DNA of 64,000 nucleotides from Phylloscopus collybita (GCA_027886175.1 JAJNNQ010000011.1:4216001-4280000), one strand, 5' to 3'. Counted from the first letter of the stretch, positions 51,162 to 61,202 are shown. A program made the numbers and translations. The notes: generated by a model not told the origin, from the letters alone.

Positions 51162-51616
51162 CTGGGTGTGCCGGACACAGGTCAGGGGCTGCCCCCCCAG
51201 CACCCCCAGAGCTCCGGGCCCCCCCGGATCCCCGCTCCGCACCCCCCGTGCCCCACGGCCGCCACGGGTCCCTCCCGCCCGCGCTGCCGCTTCCTCTTTC
51301 CCACCCTTCCCCCCATTTCCCCTTTCCCATCCCCTCCCCTCCCACCTCCAGCCGCTCCCCAAATCACTCTCGGGGTCCCGTTCCCCCCTTTTCTCCCTTT
51401 CCCACCCTTTGGAACTCAATCCCCCCATCCCCAGCCCCCTCCCGCTCAGTTTGGGGTCCCACCCTCCCCTTTTCCCCACTTCCCCACCCTCTCCCACCCC
51501 TCCCTCGCCTTCCCCCGACCCTCAGCCCCTCCCGCTCTTCCTTCGGGGGGTCTCCTCCTCCTCCCCCGCTCCCATCCCGGGCTCCCCCCTTTTCCCCCTT
51601 TTCCCCCTTCTCCCCC

Positions 51617-52136
51617 TGTCCTGGGTTGACGGTGCCTTATATCCCATATCTGGACTGTGTTGTTATGTGTAACAGCCAATGCTTGGCTGGCTGTGGCTTC
51701 TGCTGCTCTTGCTGCTTTTGGCTTTTGGCTTTTGGCTTGCTTGCCTGCTCCTGCTTGCTAACTTAGCCGCTTTTGCTTTCTGCTTCTTGTTTTTGTGCTG
51801 TTTCTGGTTTTTTTTCCTTTCTCCCTTTTTCCCTTTACCCCCCCTTCCCCCCCCCCGAAGATTTGGACCGGCTCTGGACCTGAGGACCTGACCTGAGGAT
51901 CTCCGAGGATCTCCGAGCCCGCGGAAGAAGCTCTGTGCCCTCCCCCCACAGTAACTTGAGCCTTTTCCTTTTCTCTTGTGGGGAGAAGAGTTCTTGTCAA
52001 TAAATCGGTTTTTTCCACTTGTCTCCTCCAAAGAATTTCCTTCCCAAACCCAGGGCTGGGGGCGGGGAGGGGTGGTGGAGGTTTGTCTTAGGGGATTTCC
52101 TCTTGGAGGGTCTTCTAATTTGCCCAAACCAATACA
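51617..52136 (+). mobile_element. Solo LTR (tRNA-Gly ERV family) at the end of MHC arm M
   Basis: TGTCCTGGGTTGACGG to TTTGCCCAAACCAATACA, 520 bp, the same family and same position relative to MHC exon 2 as the 5' LTR of the provirus in the other arm (61202). The flank on the MHC side (TTCTCCCCC) is shared; the flank on the other side (TGAACAAAATCC) is not, and no target duplication is present. Confidence 0.9.
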
Positions 52137-52695
52137 TGAACAAAATCCTGGCTATGCCAGAATTTTCCACAGTGTTGAACTATAGAGTTTGAGAGCTAAG
52201 AGGTGAATGAAGACATTCATAATTTCGTAATTAACTTATTGGCCCTTTTCAGGATGGTATTAGATCTTCCTGTGCATCTTCCAAGCAACGGGGACTTGTT
52301 TCAGAAAGATTTCTCACTAAATGTGTAACAAAACATTAGCCTACATCCTGCCTCAAAAGTAAGAAGTCTAAATACCAATAATAAAAAACTGTCCCCTGTC
52401 CAGTATTAAATAAAAACCTAGAGCTGTGTGCTGAGAACACCCATGGGTCATGTCACCCAAATTTATATTTGACAGGGGTTGTGCGGGAGGGCACTTGCGC
52501 CTGCTTTGGAAAGGGGAGCTCTGGGGTTGCCAGGTTCCCAAGTGACGCGTCTGCGCTTGGTGTCTGTTGGGGCTTTGGGCATCCAGGGCCATGATGAGTT
52601 CCCCGAGCTGGGCTGGGGACGGCGGCTGGGGCCGGCCTGTGATGCGCTCTGGGTTCTGTGACAGCACGGGGCCCGTGTCACAATGGGGGCAGCAG
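52137..52695. other. Intergenic sequence upstream of the ITPRIPL1-like gene
   Basis: No gene or repeat recognised. AT-rich to 52460, then more GC-rich towards the promoter. Confidence 0.4.
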
Positions 52696-52746
52696 CTCTA
52701 AAAGGCCCCGGCGGTTGCCGCTGCCCCAGTAGAGCTCGGACAAGCG
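52696..52746 (+). promoter_or_regulatory. TATA-like promoter and non-coding first exon, ITPRIPL1-like gene
   Basis: CTCTAAAAGG at 52696-52705, then about 30 bp to a short exon ending GACAAGCG with the donor GTGAGT at 52747. The acceptor CTCCTGCAG is at 53034, three bases before the ATG. A CACAATGGGGGC motif precedes the TATA-like box. The transcription start is inferred from spacing only. Confidence 0.55.
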
Positions 52747-53037
52747 GTGAGTGCACACGCAGTGGGGACACAGGGCTGGGGGAGGGCTGGGGCAGAAGTG
52801 CCGGCACCCAGCCGGGCCGTGTCATCTGGCCCTGCATGCGGGGCCCAGCCCCTGGCGGGAGCGCCGTGCTCAGGCCCCGGTGCCTGCGGGGGCAGCGGTG
52901 CAGGCCTTGCCGCCGGCCAGCTGCCGGGGCCGGGGGGGCCCTCTCCTTCCTGCCGCCGCATCCCGGCGGCTCCTGCCCCCACTGTCTGGCTCCTTTGCGG
53001 CCCCACTGAACCCCTTCTGTGTGTCCTCCTGCAGACC

Positions 53038-55110
53038 ATGGCGTTCTTGGCCTTGCTCTTGGTGCTCGTGCACAGCCTGATCCAGTACCCGCAGCCAGCT
53101 GGCGATGGGCTGGATGAGGCCACGCACCGGCAAATGCAGGAGCGTCAGGAGCTGCTGGAACGAGAGATGGCTCGGCTGCTGCAGGAGCTGGAGCAGCAGG
53201 ACAAGGGCTGGGGAAGCCCGCTCTTTGGTGCTCTGCAGCAGTGGCCATTCTGGGTTCTTGCTGGACTCCTGCTCCTCTTGGGCCTGTGGTTTAGCTGCAG
53301 GAGAAGGAGCTGTGAAGCCAGCAGCAGCAGCAAGGACCAGAGCTCTTGCAAGGCCTTGGGAGATGAGAGAGGAAAAGATCAGGAAGAGGAGAGTGTTGAT
53401 GCTGAAGAGGGCAGAGAAGACCTTGATGGGACAGTGGAGGCAGATGACAGCAGCAGTGGAAACAACAGAGAAGGCAGCCCTGCGGCTGAAGGAGATGAAG
53501 GAGACAGCGATGAAGCCAAGGATGGAGAAAACCAGGATGTGCAGGCGGAGGAGGACAGGGACGCTGCAAAGGAAGAAGAAGGAGACAGAAAGGAAGAAAA
53601 AACCAGTGGTGTAAATATGAAGGCAGGCAACAGTGATGATGTAAACGAAGGTGAAGGCAATGTAGAAGGAAAGGAAGAACACACAGATGTGAAGGTGCAG
53701 GAAAGTAGTGACGCCAGTGACCAGAGAAGCAGCCATGGTGGGAATGAAGTAGACCACGGTGGTTTTGCTTCCACTGAGCAAGAAAAGAAGGAAACGATAA
53801 AAGAGGATGACGATGACAGAAGCAAGGATGAGGAACAGGGCAGGGTAAATGCGGAAGGAAACAAGAATGAGGAGAGGAAAGACCAACAAGGTAACGTGGC
53901 CGCCAGGGATAAAGAAGGCAGTGAGGGTGGCAAGAAAGAAAGAGGCCGTGGTGGAACTGGAGACAAAGACACCCGAGGTGTTGGGAGAAGGCAGAGCATC
54001 CTTTTTGTGGATGGCGTACAGTGGCCTGTGGAGGAGCTGGAGACAGGGTGCTCAGTGACAGCGGAGCTGATGGAGAGCTTGAGGTGTGTCTTTGTGGACA
54101 GCGTCAGCAATAGCTTCTTGCCGGTTCCTGAAGAAGCCATCGGGGTGGGCAGTGCCTTTGAGGGTTGGAGTCCCCGTGAGTGGGATGGGGTGTACCGCGT
54201 GCTGGTGCCGCTGAATCCCCCGCCAGGGCACGCCTTCCACCTGGAGCCCAACGGTGCAGGGCAGACGGCAGCAAGGAGCTTCAGGGTCCGCGTGGAGCTG
54301 GTGTGCACGTGCAAGAGGGAGCAGCTGGGCCAGGAGCTGCTGTGCCTCCTGCACCACTCGCAGAAGGAGCTGCGGCGGAGGCAGAAGCGCAGCCTCCTCA
54401 AGACACTCTGCACCTCCTCCTACCTGGACGTGGAGAAAACCTCCCACTGGTTCTCCCAGTTGGTCAGATCCTCGTGGCCGCATGTGCCTCAGTCACAGTC
54501 CTGGCGCTTGGAGATTCAGCCCGGCAGCCGGTCCTGCCAATGCCGGCTGAGCAAAGGCAAGAAGAGCCTGACAGTGGAGATGCTCCTTGGGGTGCGCCAA
54601 GGAGACTCCGATGTCTTTGTGGTCAGCCAGGCTGCCAAGGACAACGTCGTGGTAAGCACAGAGTGGCCTGAGACATTCGCTGTGGCTGAGGCAAAATTCT
54701 TCCAGCACATCGCCAGGCAGGTGCCCTGTGAGAACTTGCACCTGAAATGCCTGCAGGTCTTCACCTGCATCCTCAGGGGCACGGGGTTTTCCAGCTCTAT
54801 CTGGAAGACCGTGGTCATGCACGTGCTGACCACCGTGCCGCTGTCCAAGTGGCGCAGGAGGGAGTTTGCGCGGCGGCTCTGGGACATCATGTCCTACCTG
54901 GGCCGCTGCCTGCAGTTGAAATGCCTGGACCACTTTGTGCTGGGCAACGAGCGGCTTCCTGCAGAGATCCGCGTGCCGCCGGCAGTGGAAACGGTTGAGC
55001 CGCTCAACCTCTTTGAGCACCTGGCTCGAGATCCAGCTGCCCACAGAGAGGCAATGAGAGCCTATGGTCAGCTGCGCTTTCGCCTCTGGGTGCTGCTCTC
55101 CAACCACTGA
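53038..55110 (+). CDS. ITPRIPL1: Inositol 1,4,5-trisphosphate receptor-interacting protein-like 1 (ITPRIPL1-like)
   Basis: 690 codons in one exon. The order matches the family: hydrophobic N-terminus (residues 1-15), a charged coiled-coil stretch with heptads (about 25-55), a transmembrane segment (about 70-87, WPFWVLAGLLLLLGLW), then a long Glu/Asp/Lys-rich tract (about 100-315), then the Mab-21-like domain (about 319-690), recognisable by SAFEGWSPREWD, the CREQLGQ/ELLCLLHH region, the SWRLEIQPGSRSCQC region and the DHFVLGNERLP region near the end. The upstream in-frame extension to 52747 is intronic. The acidic tract is longer and more repetitive than I expect for this family. The function of passerine ITPRIPL1-like copies is unclear; membrane anchoring and the Mab-21 fold are seen, and IP3-receptor interaction is inferred from the name family. 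Intact. Confidence 0.88.
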   Translation: MAFLALLLVLVHSLIQYPQPAGDGLDEATHRQMQERQELLEREMARLLQELEQQDKGWGSPLFGALQQWPFWVLAGLLLLLGLWFSCRRRSCEASSSSKDQSSCKALGDERGKDQEEESVDAEEGREDLDGTVEADDSSSGNNREGSPAAEGDEGDSDEAKDGENQDVQAEEDRDAAKEEEGDRKEEKTSGVNMKAGNSDDVNEGEGNVEGKEEHTDVKVQESSDASDQRSSHGGNEVDHGGFASTEQEKKETIKEDDDDRSKDEEQGRVNAEGNKNEERKDQQGNVAARDKEGSEGGKKERGRGGTGDKDTRGVGRRQSILFVDGVQWPVEELETGCSVTAELMESLRCVFVDSVSNSFLPVPEEAIGVGSAFEGWSPREWDGVYRVLVPLNPPPGHAFHLEPNGAGQTAARSFRVRVELVCTCKREQLGQELLCLLHHSQKELRRRQKRSLLKTLCTSSYLDVEKTSHWFSQLVRSSWPHVPQSQSWRLEIQPGSRSCQCRLSKGKKSLTVEMLLGVRQGDSDVFVVSQAAKDNVVVSTEWPETFAVAEAKFFQHIARQVPCENLHLKCLQVFTCILRGTGFSSSIWKTVVMHVLTTVPLSKWRRREFARRLWDIMSYLGRCLQLKCLDHFVLGNERLPAEIRVPPAVETVEPLNLFEHLARDPAAHREAMRAYGQLRFRLWVLLSNH

Positions 55111-56330
55111 GAGGAGTTCCCTGCACAGAGCGCTGCTGGGGGGGCTCACACCCTATGGCAGCCACGTCAACACTGCAGAATGGTTGCTTTCCTCACTGGC
55201 AATCCTCAGGCTGCTTTCCTGCTCCTGCCGACGGAAGATGCTGCAGCGCGTGGAGTCCTTATGGAGACACATCTGTGAGTTGCCTTGCCCTTCACCTTCT
55301 GCTTACAAGGAAGCTGTTGCCTGTGTCAGTGAGACAGGAATTGGCTCCACCTGCACATCCTCACAGAAGGCAGTGAAGCTGATAGAGGCTGCGTGGAACA
55401 CCTCCAAGACGGAAACCTAGGCTCTTAGGGATGTAGTGTAGTTAGTTAGGGAGTGAGCTCTAGCTTTAGTTGTTTTGTAAGGATGTAGTTTGTCGTATAT
55501 GGACTTTAGTACAGAAAAATAGGTAGTCGGAGTGTTCATAATGAGAGTTGTTTCTTAGCATTCCTTTTAGAGGCCCTTTAGTGCTGTCAGTGTCTAACTG
55601 TTTTGCAAAGTCATCCTTAGTTTAGGGAATTGAACTACCCTACTGTAGTTGTAATAGTTGGATAATGGTTGGACATCTGGGTTAGAAAAATTTATAAGAA
55701 GAGAGAGTATTTGTAATATTACAAATAATATTGGTATTTGATTGGAAATATTATATACAAATCTTATTTCTAATAAATTACAAATAGTATTTGTAGACAA
55801 TAATTCAAATGACACAGAAATGTTTACTTGTAATAGTACAAGTAATAATATTGTACTATCCCAAATGATTCATTTGTTATCATATGACAAATATTAATAT
55901 CTTTGTAATATTCTTACAAAGAATGTTATTTGGCTATTATATGCACAAATATACAAGTAATATTATTACAAATATTAGCAATAATTGGATATCTATGTTT
56001 GAAAAATTAATAAAAGGAGACAAGTTTCTCAAATTGCCTGAAATGTGTCATTCTTTGTAGTTAGGCCCCTGTACCTTAGAGACTGCCCTTCCGACATACC
56101 CCTTCCTGAAATAAAGACTTTTTGCAAATAGAGGTGTTGGATATATTAACTCTGCTGTCTCTTGAGCATTCCCATAGAAATGCTTGAAGCTTGAAGTGAC
56201 AACGCTCTGAGGTGCCTCAAATTTTGCAGCAGAGTACTCCTGAAGTTTTTTGGAATCTTTGGAGAAGTTTTCTTTACACTGTCACTTTTATAGGCTCCTG
56301 AGGAACCATTCAGTCATAAACGTTGAACAG
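55111..56330 (+). other. 3' UTR and AT-rich flank of the ITPRIPL1-like gene
   Basis: A 118-codon frame at 55064-55420 overlaps the gene's end and has no family match. 55590-56030 is rich in ATATTACAAATAAT-like words. AATAAA at 56110-56115 is a reasonable polyadenylation signal about 1 kb after the stop. Confidence 0.45.
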
Positions 56331-56427
56331 AGAAGCCCCCAACTGCAAAACGTGGTTTAATACACAGATCTTTTTTTGGCTTCTCATAACCAAGGTTTTG
56401 ACACAAAATTGTTGTTATAGCTACAGA

Positions 56428-56565
56428 AAAAAAAAAACAAAAAAAACCAAAACCAACCAACACAAAACAAAACAAAAACCACCCAAAAACCAAACAAAAA
56501 ACAAACCAAAAAACACACAAAACAAACAAAAAAACCACCAAAACCAACAAAAAACCCACGAGGCT
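56428..56565. repeat. A/C-rich simple repeat (AACAAAACC units)
   Basis: Low-complexity run of AAAACAAACC/CAAAAAACC words with no G until near the end. Confidence 0.75.
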
Positions 56566-56859
56566 GAAACTTTGTAATAGTTGCGTTTGTATACTAGCTG
56601 TGCCTTTCGATTTCTGCTTGTAACTGTGTTTATTTTCCAACTAGTTCTGAGTTGTTACAAGTACTTACTATTGCAAGGTTGCTGGAGTAGTTGTTGGATA
56701 CTGTTGCAGTGTTTGGTTCCAAATCTTTGTAGGAGTTTTGTGCGGCTGCCTCCCCGAATGCAGTTCAGGGGACAACACCAAAGACAAGCGGGATCTTCTC
56801 CCCTTCCTTCCCCAGACAACTCAAAAACCGAGAGCACCATCCAGTGCTTTCCTTGGAGA

Positions 56860-57226
56860 TCACGGCAGCCAATGGAAACACGGCGGGAAGGAATGATTGG
56901 TGTGGAAAGCACCCTGCTAAGAGCCAATGAGAGCCCCAAGAACGGCCCAATCATAGAAAGGATCCAAAAGGGACCAATCCCTGAGGGGACCGAGACTTTA
57001 AAAGGGACTGACCCCCCTCAGTGGGAGCTTCGCCCTCAGGAACTGGGCTGTCCCCAGGGCTGCCCCGTGCGCGCGTTTCTGGTTTCTCTGACTTGCCGTC
57101 AGGGGCTGGGACGAGCCCAGCCTCCTGCTCCTGTAGCCGATTTTACAACAAAAAAACATTGGCCTTTCCTTTTGAACATCTTTGGATTTACGGCCTCGTC
57201 ATTAAACTGGCAAAATTGTAACACTG
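56860..57226 (+). promoter_or_regulatory. CCAAT-rich promoter-like block, perhaps an LTR remnant
   Basis: Five CCAAT-type boxes in about 110 bp (AGCCAATGG 56868, TGATTGGTG 56895, AGCCAATGAG 56924, CCCAATCAT 56947, ACCAATCCC 56973), then a TATA-like TTTAAAAGG at 56998, a typical initiator distance, and an end CAAAATTGTAACA abutting the provirus at 57227. Such dense CCAAT boxes before a TATA are common in gammaretroviral U3. No open reading frame follows because the provirus sits directly downstream. Confidence 0.4.
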
Positions 57227-57758
57227 TGTATTGGTTTGGGCAAATTAGAAGAGCCTCCGAGAGGAAGTCCCCTAAGACAAACCTCCACCACCCCTCCCCG
57301 CCCCCAGCCCTGGGTTTGGGAAGGAAATTCTTTGGAGGAGACAAGCGGAAAAAACCGATTTATTGACAAGAACTCTTCCCCCCACAAGAGAAAAGGAAAA
57401 GGCTCAAGTTACTGTGGGGGGAGGGCACAGAGCTTCTTCCGCGGGCTCGGAGATCCTCGGAGATCCTCAGGTCAGGTCCTCAGATCCAGAGTCGGTCCAA
57501 ATCTTCGGGGGGGGGGGGGGGGGGGGGAGAAAGGGAAAAGGGAGAAAAGAAAAAAAAACAGAAACAGCACAAAAACAAGCAGCAGAAAGCAAAAGCGGCT
57601 AAGTTAGCAAGCAGGAGCAAGCAAGCAGCAAGCCAGCCAGCGAGCAGCAAAGCCAAAAAGCAGCAAGCACAGTAGAAGCCACAGCCATCAAAGCATTGGC
57701 TGTTAGACATAACAACCCAGTCCAGATATGGGATATAAGGCACCGTCAACCCAGGACA
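57227..57758 (-). mobile_element. 3' LTR of the provirus
   Basis: 532 bp. It has a pure G-run of about 20 near 57508 (C-run on the sense strand) where the 5' LTR has an interrupted run. A purine-rich tract (AAGGGGTGGAAT, minus sense, 57759-57770) immediately precedes it, as expected of a polypurine tract. Confidence 0.88.
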
Positions 57759-57884
57759 TTCCACCCCTTATCCCATATCGTGGACACACAATAAGAACTT
57801 CCATCTCACTTACTCAGACCTTCGACACTTACACGTTTCCATCTGTCTTACTTGCTCGAACCTTTGACACTTCACATATGAGTC

Positions 57885-59570
57885 CTACCCCACATTCAGA
57901 TCCCCCTGAGGTACACATCGTGTTGTTCCATCTTTCTGCATTATCCACCATGTACAACCCGATCCTTGAGCAGAGACAATTCCACGGATGGGTTTGCCTG
58001 CACTCGAGGTAGGGTTGATCCATACTGTCTTTCCCAACAAACTTTTAACACGGGCCACTGGGGCTTTATCTCCATCTACTACATTAAGGAGCTGAGACTG
58101 AGCAGGACCCCCTTGGTTGGTAGAACCTCAGGTGTTAACTAACCAGGTGGCCTTTGCTAAATGCTGCTCCCAATTTTTTAAGGACCCCCCACCCAATGCT
58201 TTCAGGGTGGTTTTTAACAACCCATTGTACCTCTGTATCTTACCTGCAGCTGGTGCATGGTAGGGGATATGGTACACCCACTCAATACCATGTTCCCTAG
58301 CCCAGTTTTAAATAAGATTATTTTTAAAATGAGTCCCATTGTCTGACTCAATTCTCTCGGGCGTACCGTGTCTCCAAAGGACCTGCTTTTCAAGGCCCAG
58401 GATGGTGTTACGGGCTGTAGCATGAGACACAGGGTAGGTTTCCAACCATCCCGTGGTGGCTTCTACCATGGTCAGCACATGGCGCTTGCCTTGGCGGGTT
58501 TGAGGCAGTGTGATGTAATCAATCAGCCAGCCCTCCCCATACTTGTACTTAGACCACCGCCCTCCATACCAGAGGGGATTCATCCACTTGGCTTGCTTGA
58601 TGGCAGCGCACGTCTCACAGTCACGGATAACTTGAGAAATGCTGTCCATGGTTAGATCCACCCCTCGGTCTCGTGCCCACTTATAGGTGGCATCTCTGCC
58701 TTGGTGACATGAGGCATCATGGGCCCATCGTGCTAGGAACAACTCTCCCTTGTGCACCCAGTCAAGATCTATCTTCAACTCCCCTATCTTTGCAGCTTGA
58801 TCTACCTGCTGATTGTTTTGCTGCTCCTCATTAGCTCTGCTTCTGGGAACATGGGCATCTACATGGCGAATCTTCACAGGTAGGTTCTCTAACCAGGCAG
58901 CAATATCTTTCCATTCTTCAGCAGCCCAAACTGGTTTGCCTCTACGCTGCCAGTTCGCCTCTTTCCATTTCTTCAGCCATCCCCACAGAGCGTTGGCTAC
59001 CATCCAAGAATCAGTATACAGATAGAGCCTTGGCCACTTTTCCCTCTCTGCAATATCTAGGGCCAGTTGAATGGCTTTGAGTTCAGCATATTGACTGGAT
59101 CCACCCTCTCCTTCAGTGGCCTCTGTGACCTGTCGTGTGGGGCTCCATACAGCTGCTTTCCACCTCCGACTCATCCCTATGACACGGCAGGAACCGTCGG
59201 TGAATAAAGCGTAACGTGCTTCCTCTGCTGGCAGCTGGTTGTATGGCGGAGCTTCCTCCACCCGGGTCACTGGTTCTTGTTCTTCATCTGCCATACTGAA
59301 ACTTTCACCTTCGGGCCAGTTTGTAATTACCTCTAAAATTCCAGGGCGATTCAGTCTCCCAACTCGGGCGCGTTGTGTAATGACGCCAATCCACTTGCTC
59401 CAGGTAGCATCGGTGGCGTGGTGGGTGGAGGGAACTTTTCCTTTAAACATCCATCCCAGCACCGGTAGTCGGGGTGCCAGGAGGAGTTGTGCTTCCGTGC
59501 CAGTCACCTCCGAGGCGGCTTGAACTCCTTCGTAGGCGGCCAAGATCTCCTTCTCTGTGGGAGTGTAATT
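57885..59570 (-). pseudogene. ERV pol remnant: RT connection, RNase H and integrase
   Basis: RNase H (about 59260-58770) has the acidic residues in FTDGSC, QYAELKAI and YTDSWM. The integrase has the HHCC finger (AHDASCH ... DCETC), the first catalytic Asp (LIDYITLP) and the second (ESDNGTHF). A TAA stop at 58308-58310 cuts the frame. Beyond it the same frame continues, but the codon for the catalytic Glu is CAG (Gln) at 58233-58235, and a second in-frame stop lies further on. The remnant ends at about 57885. Not able to give an active enzyme. Confidence 0.85.
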
Positions 59571-60223
59571 GGCTTCAGACCCTCTGTAGCTTCGGCTCCA
59601 GAATCTACACCCCTCGATGTGGTTTCTGATTTTGGTGAAGGTCCTTCTCCTGGATTATCATCATCATCATCCTCCACCTTGCGATCGGTCTTCCTTGCAC
59701 ACTTTCCACCTTTTGTATTAGCAGCAACAGCCCTTAGTTGAGGCCTGCTGTCTGATTTAACTACTGGTCTGGAGCCTGGAATATTAGCTGCAGCCTGAGT
59801 GACTGGGATGGTAACTAGTTTATCTCCCTGTTCCCTGTCTTCTATCTGCTGTCCTTCAGTATCTAGCAGAGTACGATAAACATATGCCAAGGCCCAGCTC
59901 ACTGCAATAATCCTTTCCTCCTTAGTATTACCATGGCACTTCTCCTTCAAGTACCTTGCCACCTTAACTGGGTTCTGAATCTGTTCAGAAGGGAGGTCCC
60001 AGATTATAGGATCAGAAAATTCCTTTAAAATTTGGCCTATATCTTCCCATTTCCCACTCCATTCAAGATTTCTCCTACTTGGTTTTGCCCCTGAATCAGA
60101 AGTCTCATTAGCCCCTTTGGAAATCACAGCTTTCATCTTATGTAAGCTGCAGACAGTATAGAGGACACTCACTAAATTAAATACCAGAAAGATGGACTCT
60201 TTAACACTCAGGGGAAACAACAT
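59504..60223 (-). pseudogene. ERV gag remnant (N-terminal half)
   Basis: 239-codon frame. The N-terminal part has an amphipathic/hydrophobic start and a conserved-looking block (GKWEDIGQIL, VARYLKEKCHG, WALAYVYRTLL) typical of a matrix-like gag head, then a Thr/Val/Ser region and an Asp-rich run (EDDDDDN). From about 59570 the sequence is pol read in the wrong frame, showing that an internal deletion joined gag to pol out of frame. It shares sequence with the dead gag at 46310-46400. Confidence 0.75.
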
Positions 60224-60593
60224 TTTCTAATAGAGATATAAACAATTCATAGGAGAAGAGGGAAAACAGAGGCTGAAAAAGCTCCTCCCCCGCTTCTCCC
60301 CTAACAAACTGAGTGCTCAACCATAATAACGAACCATCAAACATATTTACAGCCTTTCTGTAAATCATCACAAGCAAGCCCAGCCCAATGAATATTCTGA
60401 TTAGTGCCCCACGGCTACACGAACTACGTATTAGGAGCAATACCAGAGCTATTTCTGGGTAAGGAAATAGCCCTAGGTACCACAGAAATAATAGAATCTC
60501 AAAAGACCCTAGGGACCAAAAATATTGGGAGGCTTTCACCCCAAATGACGTTATGAGTCTAGAAAAAAATATCCCAATACACCCAAAAAACAA
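60201..60593 (-). other. Hydrophobic leader open frame in the ERV
   Basis: 130-codon frame between primer site and gag with at least two long hydrophobic stretches (LLFLWYLGLFPYPEIALVLL and GLGLLVMIY). It overlaps the start of gag by about 23 bp. It may be a chance frame in an AT-rich leader, or a leader-encoded membrane peptide. No family recognised. Confidence 0.3.
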
Positions 60594-60649
60594 TTAGAAT
60601 CACCAATATTATTATTATTAAGGTTTTTTCCACTTGTTTGGTTCCAAGT

Positions 60650-60667
60650 TTCCCAGCCAACGCACCA
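60650..60667 (-). promoter_or_regulatory. Primer-binding site, tRNA-Gly type
   Basis: Minus strand TGGTGCGTTGGCTGGGAA, 5 bp after the 5' LTR. It matches the 3' end of tRNA-Gly(TCC) with one C-to-T change. Confidence 0.75.
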
Positions 60668-60672
60668 AAAAG

Positions 60673-61202
60673 TGTGTTGGTTTTAGGGCAAATTAGAAGA
60701 GCCTCCGAGAGGAAATCCTCTAAGGCAAACCTCCACCACCCCTCCCGGCCCCCAGCCCTGGGTTTGGGAAGGAAATTCTTTGTAGGAGACAAGCGGAAAA
60801 AACCGATTTATTGACAAGAACTCTTCCCCCCACAAGAGAAAAGGAAAAGGCTCAAGTTACTGTGGGGGGAGGGCACAGAGCTTCTTCCGCGGGCTCGGAG
60901 ATCCTCGGAGATCCTCAGGTCAGGTCCTCAGGTCCGGAGCCGGTCCAAATCTTCGGGGGGGGAGGGGGGGGGGGGGAGAAAGGGAAAAGGGAGAAAAGAA
61001 AAAAAAACAGAAACAGCGCAAAAACAGGCGGCAGAAAGCAAAAGCGGCTAAGTTAGCAAGCAGGAGCAAGCAAGCAAGCAGCCGGCCAGCAGCAAAGCCA
61101 AAAGCAGCCAGAGCAGCAGAAGCCACAGCCAGCCAAGCATTGGCTGTTAGACATAACAACACAGTCCGGATATGGGATATAAGGCACCGTCAACCCAGGA
61201 CA
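60673..61202 (-). mobile_element. 5' LTR of the provirus
   Basis: 530 bp, minus strand TGTCCTGGGTTGACGG to CCCTAAAACCAACACA. Same family as 51617-52136. It lies about 455 bp upstream of MHC exon 2 and points away from it. Confidence 0.9.

Larger units (their letters stand above)
48961..51616. repeat. Inverted repeat arm M (MHC class II beta unit)
   Basis: Reverse complement of 61203-64000 (sums 112785 at exon 2, 112971 at exon 4). The shift is due to a longer intron 2 minisatellite in the other arm. Homology continues through an LTR to 52136 and stops there. Confidence 0.92.
57227..61202 (-). mobile_element. Internally deleted endogenous retrovirus (tRNA-Gly type)
   Basis: 3976 bp on the minus strand: 5' LTR 61202-60673, primer site 60667-60650, leader, gag part, a direct junction into the end of RT / RNase H near 59570, integrase, then 3' LTR 57758-57227. 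Protease, most of RT and env are missing. No target duplication: the left flank reads GTAACAC, the right flank GGGGGAGAAG. By eye the two LTRs differ at roughly 15-20 positions. The element is defective. Confidence 0.92.

Noticed and set aside
52747..53037. In-frame N-terminal extension of the ITPRIPL1-like frame (787 codons from 52747)
   Set aside because: A donor at 52747 and an acceptor at 53034, three bases before the family's usual MAFLALLL start, show this stretch is an intron.
55590..56030. Possible regulatory stem-loops in the ATTACAAATAAT-rich stretch
   Set aside because: Low-complexity AT sequence pairs by chance; no conserved partner copy in the window to test it.
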